Source: JAJVID01 sp035275805 (GTDB lineage: Bacteria > Acidobacteriota > Blastocatellia > RBC074). Taken from it: a stretch of DNA of 9,991 nucleotides. This document shows, piece after piece, positions 7,330-9,991 of this stretch. A program made the translations under genes and the position numbers. The notes beneath the pieces were generated by a model that was not told the DNA's origin, did not search any database, and worked only from the letters and a program-made list of their open reading frames with translations. Every line of letters begins with the position of its first letter. Within the stretch, counting starts at the first letter, position 1. The stretch is taken from assembly GCA_035275805.1 (NCBI GenBank), contig DATEMG010000432.1, positions 1-9,991 on the forward strand, given 5' to 3'.

Positions 7330-8127
7330 ATGAAAAGACAAATCAGGAATGTCATTACAAGTTTCGTGGTCACGGCCTTTGCGGGTATCGGGCTGATGGC
7401 GTTCGGGCAGAATCCGTGTCCCTGTCACACGCAGCCTGTCGTACAGCAGCCTGTTGTACAGCAGCCTGTTGTACAGCAGCCCGTCGCGCCGCAACCGGTC
7501 GTGATACAGCAGACTGTAGAGCAAACTTGTCCGCAGCCTACCATCATACAGACTGTCGAGGAGTTTGTAGCGCAGCCTGTTGCGCAGCCTACGGTTTGTG
7601 CGGCGCAGACTACGGGTGTGGCGTGCGCTGACCTTTGCGACCTGGTCAGGAGCATCGAGAAGCACGCGGATCATCTCCGCAGCGAATTCAAAGATTCGGT
7701 CAAATGTCTGGAATGCGCGGACGATTCCTATTACGACAGCGTGAAGGAGTTCGAAAGGGCGACCGATCGCTTGAAGAAGCATTACAAAGATGACTGCGAT
7801 TCGTGCGACATCGTTGGGGACGTGCAAGAAGTGCTCGCCCTCGCTAATTGCATCAGCGCTTACATGGATCCCTGCAGCCACTGCCCGGAAGTGATAGAGG
7901 AGTGGACTGAGTTGCAGGCCGACTTGCAGCAGCTGGCGGGTCAGTACTGCACTGCGGCTGCCTTCCAGCAGCCGATCAGTTTGGCGTGCCCGGTCCCCGC
8001 GTGCGTGCAGCCCACGTGCGTGCAGCCCGTGCAGCCGGTGCAGTTCGTGCAGCCGACGTGCCCGCAGCCGGCGCCAGTCGTGGTGGAGCCCACGTGCCCG
8101 GCGCCCGGCCCTGTCATCTACAAATAA
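7330..8127 (+). CDS. Secreted Cys-rich protein with Gln/Pro/Val repeats, function unknown
   Basis: The protein has 265 residues. Residues 1-26 are a Sec signal peptide: MKRQIRN, a hydrophobic core, then probable cleavage at AFG/Q. Residues 35-59 are five pentapeptide repeats (QPVVQ-type). Residues about 99-207 form a charged, probably helical domain bounded by cysteines, with paired motifs CADLC, CLEC, CDSC and CSHC. Residues about 216-265 are a second low-complexity tail with CVQPTCVQP and PTCPQP-type repeats. I count 19 cysteines. Paired cysteines in an exported protein suggest disulfides or metal binding, and the Gln/Pro/Val tails look like extended spacers or adhesion segments. I do not recognise a family. 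The gene stands alone on its strand, with large stem-loops downstream. A long open frame on the opposite strand is an artefact of the repetitive composition. Location outside the cytoplasmic membrane is well supported; function is not. Confidence 0.85.
   Translation: MKRQIRNVITSFVVTAFAGIGLMAFGQNPCPCHTQPVVQQPVVQQPVVQQPVAPQPVVIQQTVEQTCPQPTIIQTVEEFVAQPVAQPTVCAAQTTGVACADLCDLVRSIEKHADHLRSEFKDSVKCLECADDSYYDSVKEFERATDRLKKHYKDDCDSCDIVGDVQEVLALANCISAYMDPCSHCPEVIEEWTELQADLQQLAGQYCTAAAFQQPISLACPVPACVQPTCVQPVQPVQFVQPTCPQPAPVVVEPTCPAPGPVIYK
7432..7506 (+). repeat. In-frame 15-bp tandem repeat within the Cys-rich gene
   Basis: There are five adjacent 15-base units. The first three are almost identical (CAGCCTGTTGTACAG, with one C/T change) and encode QPVVQ. 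The last two have diverged to encode QPVAP and QPVVI. The near identity of the first three at the DNA level, including third positions, points to recent duplication or slippage, so repeat number may vary between strains. Confidence 0.9.
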
Positions 8128-8136
8128 CCAATAAAC

Positions 8137-8199
8137 GAGCGCCTGCTTCGGTCGCGGTAAAGTTTGCAACCCAAACCTTCCCGCGACCCCCGCAGGCTC
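8137..8199 (+). terminator. Large stem-loop just after the Cys-rich gene, possible transcript end
   Basis: GAGCGCCTGC (8137-8146) pairs with GCAGGCTC (8192-8199) with one bulged G and C. GGTCGCGG (8150-8157) pairs perfectly with CCGCGACC (8181-8188). A small inner stem GTTTG/CAAAC (8162-8166 with 8172-8176) closes the top. It begins 10 bases past the stop. No T run follows, so intrinsic termination in the standard form is not supported; it may protect the mRNA 3' end or act in factor-dependent termination. Confidence 0.45.
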
Positions 8200-8228
8200 C
8201 CATACCCGGATGTTAAGTATTTTGCCTG

Positions 8229-8345
8229 GCGTCCGGAGAGCCGGAGGATATGGAACTTCGGGAAAAGGCGACGGAACAGGCCGAAAAAATAATGCCGACT
8301 CGCCTGTTCCGTCGGGTTTCATATTCTCTACCGGCCTCCGGACGC
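8229..8345. repeat. Long imperfect inverted repeat (about 117 bp)
   Basis: The inner arms CGACGGAACAGGC (8269-8281) and GCCTGTTCCGTCG (8302-8314) are a perfect 13-bp pair around a 20-base loop. Further out, ATATG (8248-8252) pairs with CATAT (8320-8324), and GCGTCCGGAGAGCCGG (8229-8244) pairs with CCGGCCTCCGGACGC (8331-8345) with one bulged base. The spacers between the paired blocks are unequal. The element has no coding potential. It could be a MITE-like insertion, or a structured transcript end serving the gene on either side. Confidence 0.8.
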
Positions 8346-8356
8346 TCCGGATAAGG

Positions 8357-8426
8357 TTTTGAGTCCCGCTTTGCGGGCGGCGGTATCGGATCATCTAGCG
8401 ACGCCGCATGAAGGCGGGACTCAAAA
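8357..8426 (+). promoter_or_regulatory. Leader stem-loop with two competing folds before the PRC-barrel gene
   Basis: TTTTGAGTCCCGC (8357-8369) and GCGGGACTCAAAA (8414-8426) are a perfect 13-bp inverted repeat. Inside it, GCGGCG (8377-8382) pairs with CGCCGC (8402-8407). The left arm can instead fold locally, CCCGC-TTT-GCGGG (8365-8377), which excludes the long stem. Two exclusive folds ending 33 bases before a start codon could act as an attenuator, but no ligand motif is recognised. Read on the minus strand, the long stem ends in T4 and might be a terminator. It may equally be a dispersed repeat. Confidence 0.45.
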
Positions 8427-8459
8427 CAGTTTCAAACGATTTTCCTTTGAGGCGCCACG

Positions 8460-9173
8460 ATGTTGATAAACGCGCATGAAATGAAAGGGGCTGCCATCAT
8501 CGCCAGAGATGGCGCGATCGGAGAGGTTGAGGACCTCTACTTCGATGATGAGAAATGGACGGCGCGGTATTTGGTGGTCAAAGCCGGCGCATTGCTCTTC
8601 AGGCGCGACGTGTTGGTCTCGCCTATATCAATCGAGAAGGTGGACGAAGCGAACAATCAGGTAATCGTCAATCTGACCAGAGATCAGGTGAAAAACAGCC
8701 CCGACATTGATACGCAGAAGCCGGTCTCGCGCCAGCACGAAACAGCTTTTATGGACTATTACGGCTACCCGTATTATTGGGGCGGCCCGTATTTGTGGGG
8801 CGACTCGGCGTTCCCTGCGACGTTGGCCATGCCGCCCGCGGTCGAGTCGCAGATGGCGGCGGCGGCGACCGCCAGGCTGCGCCAGTACGAAGATTCATAT
8901 GACGAGCGCCTGCGAAGCGTCAACGAGGTGAGGGGGTATCACATCGAGGCCGCCGACGGGGAAATCGGCCACGTGGACGATTTCGTCATCGACGACAGAG
9001 ACTGGGCCATCCGCTCCATCATAATCAAGACCGGCGGCTGGCTTTCGGGACGAAAGACCATCGTTTCGACGCAGTCCATCGAAGGGATCAGTTGGACCGA
9101 GTCAAAGATGTTCGTGAATCTCACCAGGGATCAGATAGCAAGCGGCCCCGAATATGTAAAGGATCGAGGATAG
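8460..9173 (+). CDS. Protein with two PRC-barrel domains joined by an aromatic linker
   Basis: The protein has 237 residues, with GAGG (8449-8452) seven bases before ATG 8460. Residues about 1-80 and 154-230 are two PRC-barrel domains, the small beta-barrel fold shared by the photosynthetic reaction-centre H subunit and RimM. They are clear internal duplicates: GEVEDLYFDDEKW against GHVDDFVIDDRDW, and IVNLTRDQVKNSP against FVNLTRDQIASGP. The linker has a Tyr/Trp/Gly cluster (DYYGYPYYWGGPYLWG, 99-114) followed by an Ala-rich helix. There is no signal peptide or membrane segment, so it is probably cytosolic. PRC proteins of this kind are linked to protein-protein or RNA contacts and to stress in several bacteria, but no specific role follows. 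The last four residues (KDRG) and the stop codon fall in a heptamer array, so the native C-terminus may have been altered. A second PRC protein follows 175 bases later. Confidence 0.88.
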   Translation: MLINAHEMKGAAIIARDGAIGEVEDLYFDDEKWTARYLVVKAGALLFRRDVLVSPISIEKVDEANNQVIVNLTRDQVKNSPDIDTQKPVSRQHETAFMDYYGYPYYWGGPYLWGDSAFPATLAMPPAVESQMAAAATARLRQYEDSYDERLRSVNEVRGYHIEAADGEIGHVDDFVIDDRDWAIRSIIIKTGGWLSGRKTIVSTQSIEGISWTESKMFVNLTRDQIASGPEYVKDRG

Positions 9174-9258
9174 AAGATTGAGGATAGAAGATTGAGGATA
9201 GAGGATCGAGGATAGAAGATTGAGGATAGAAGATAGAAGATAGAAGGTGGAAGATCGC
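9161..9258. repeat. Purine-rich heptamer tandem array (about 14 units, RGATNGA)
   Basis: The array can be read as successive 7-mers: GGATCGA, GGATAGA, AGATTGA, GGATAGA and so on, to a partial AGATCGC. Nearly all fit RGATNGA; AGGTGGA (9245-9251) is the main departure. All A/G enrichment is on the + strand. It overlaps the last codons of the preceding PRC gene. Heptamer tandem repeats (STRR) are known in cyanobacteria; this array has the same unit length but its own sequence. Confidence 0.93.
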
Positions 9259-9273
9259 GCTGAATATAGTTGT

Positions 9274-9329
9274 TCGATCCTCCATCCTCCATCCTCCATC
9301 CTCCATCCTCTATCCTCCATCCTCGATCT
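9274..9329. repeat. Pyrimidine-rich heptamer array (8 units, TCNATCY), inverted relative to the first
   Basis: Eight contiguous 7-mers run TCGATCC, TCCATCC (four times), TCTATCC, TCCATCC and TCGATCT. TCNATCY is exactly the reverse complement of RGATNGA, so this is the same family in the opposite orientation, 15 bases after the first array. Together they can fold into a long stem with a mismatch at most fourth positions. It ends 10 bases before the ribosome site of the next gene. Confidence 0.93.
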
Positions 9330-9338
9330 TCGACAGGC

Positions 9339-9346
9339 GGGAGGAG
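9339..9346 (+). promoter_or_regulatory. Shine-Dalgarno that fixes the start of the second PRC gene
   Basis: GGGAGGAG ends two bases before ATG 9349. A GTG at 9247 opens the same frame earlier, but it would translate the heptamer arrays into low-complexity Ser/Ile/Leu/Pro text and has no ribosome site. The start at 9349 is therefore chosen. Confidence 0.8.
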
Positions 9347-9348
9347 CT

Positions 9349-9900
9349 ATGGCTGAAGCAAGAAGAATAATCGAGGTAAGGACGTTGAATGTGGCTAGGG
9401 ACTTGCGCGGGATGTCTCTGCTCGCGGTGGACACTGGGGCGAAATTGGGCGAGATACGCGACGCGATCATTCAGCCGGCCGAAGGCCGCGTGATGGGCGT
9501 CGTCGTGCGCACGCCTGACGACGACGAACTGCGGCTGCGGATAGCCGACATCATCATAGGGCAGGACGCAGTCATGACTTCCTGGGAATCTTTCGAGAAT
9601 GCGGGCGCCGGCGCAATCGAGATGGCGGGCGGGGTCAGGGCCCTCGACGAGATGATCGCCACGAACGTCGTGACCGAGGACGGCGCCCTGCTGGGGCGCA
9701 TCAGCGAAATCTTCATCCGCGTTGACAAGCCGCAGGCCGTTTACCGGGTAACGGAATCCAAAATCCAAAAGCTTTTTGGCGGAGGGTTCTTTCTGCCGGG
9801 AAACGCGGCGCGATCTTACGCGCCTGACGGCGCCAGGATGATCGTGCCCGCCGACACCGAGGAGCGCTACGCTGCGTCATCATTGGCTGAGGCGCTTTAG
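9349..9900 (+). CDS. Second protein with tandem PRC-barrel domains
   Basis: The protein has 183 residues. Residues about 17-85 hold a PRC-barrel-like domain (GMSLLAVDTGAKLGEIRDAI, then GRVMGVVVRT and a DELRLRIADI strand). Residues about 100-170 hold a second, more diverged one (ALDEMIATNVVTEDGALLG, RISEIFIRV, then the VTESKIQKLFGGGFFLPG loop). The pattern VxxxDGxxLGxIxD matches the first strands of PRC domains, but sequence similarity to the neighbouring PRC protein is low outside this motif. There is no signal peptide, membrane segment or aromatic linker. With the gene at 8460 it makes a PRC pair on one strand, possibly co-transcribed, with the heptamer hairpin between them. Function is unknown; a role as a small adaptor or stress protein is only a guess from the family. 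Confidence 0.8.
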   Translation: MAEARRIIEVRTLNVARDLRGMSLLAVDTGAKLGEIRDAIIQPAEGRVMGVVVRTPDDDELRLRIADIIIGQDAVMTSWESFENAGAGAIEMAGGVRALDEMIATNVVTEDGALLGRISEIFIRVDKPQAVYRVTESKIQKLFGGGFFLPGNAARSYAPDGARMIVPADTEERYAASSLAEAL

Positions 9901-9907
9901 GAATGCG

Positions 9908-9979
9908 GAATGGGGAGTGGGGAGTGGGGAGTGGGGAGTGGGGACAAGGAAATGGTTTTCCCATCCCCACTCCCCATTC
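9908..9979. repeat. G4-capable heptamer array with a complementary downstream arm
   Basis: Units of GGGGAGT start at 9912, 9919, 9926 and 9933, and a fifth GGGG run is at 9940-9943, giving a regular G4N3 pattern that satisfies the G-quadruplex rule on the + strand. GAATGGGGAGTGGGG (9908-9922) is perfectly complementary to CCCCACTCCCCATTC (9965-9979), so a 15-bp hairpin competes with the quadruplex. The array begins 8 bases after the stop of the second PRC gene. Confidence 0.92.
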
Positions 9980-9991
9980 AAAGTGCGCCCG

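Noticed and set aside
7207..8394. Long open frame of 395 codons on the minus strand opposite the Cys-rich gene
   Set aside because: The + strand gene has a strong ribosome site, signal peptide and sensible stop. The minus frame has no ribosome site, spans two large hairpins and gives repetitive text that mirrors the 15-bp repeats.
9161..9329. CRISPR array
   Set aside because: The units are 7 bases with no spacers, and the second half is the reverse complement; no cas gene is present.
9102..9470. 122-codon minus-strand frame across the heptamer arrays
   Set aside because: The product is low-complexity Ser/Ile/Leu text created by the 7-base period; no credible start signal.

Overview
The window looks like chromosomal DNA from a moderately GC-rich Gram-negative-type bacterium, most likely an Acidobacteriota of the Blastocatellia kind. 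This is inferred from gene content: a TPR-CHAT protein, a membrane-anchored winged-helix protein of a type common in Acidobacteria, PRC-barrel proteins, and heptamer tandem repeats between genes. No rRNA or tRNA gene is present to confirm it. All supported genes are on the + strand.

Layout. (1) 1-2085: 3' part of a TPR-CHAT cysteine-protease-like protein that runs in from upstream. (2) 2147-3508: a CadC-like membrane-tethered winged-helix regulator with an unassigned C-terminal domain. (3) 3512-3547: a near-perfect palindrome. (4) 3564-6614: a 1016-residue fusion of an APH-type kinase, a complete M23 (LytM) metallopeptidase domain and a class III PLP aminotransferase/phospho-lyase. (5) 6615-7329: non-coding, with a duplicated 54-bp hairpin element, a probable intrinsic terminator and about 490 bases I cannot assign. 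(6) 7330-8127: a secreted Cys-rich, Gln/Pro/Val-repeat protein with a clear signal peptide. (7) 8128-8459: three large stem-loops. (8) 8460-9173 and 9349-9900: two proteins, each with two PRC-barrel domains. They are separated by opposed purine and pyrimidine heptamer arrays. A second heptamer array with G-quadruplex potential and its own complementary arm follows the last gene.

How the parts may work together. The CHAT protein and the tethered regulator are adjacent and may form a sensing pair, but this is inference. The trimodular enzyme fits the known kinase plus phospho-lyase route for amino alcohols such as hydroxylysine or ethanolamine, with a peptidase module added. The two PRC proteins are related in design and could be co-expressed, although the heptamer arrays between them may separate or tune expression. 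The most unusual DNA is the run of symmetrical repeats after 6615: nearly every intergenic gap carries a different self-complementary element.
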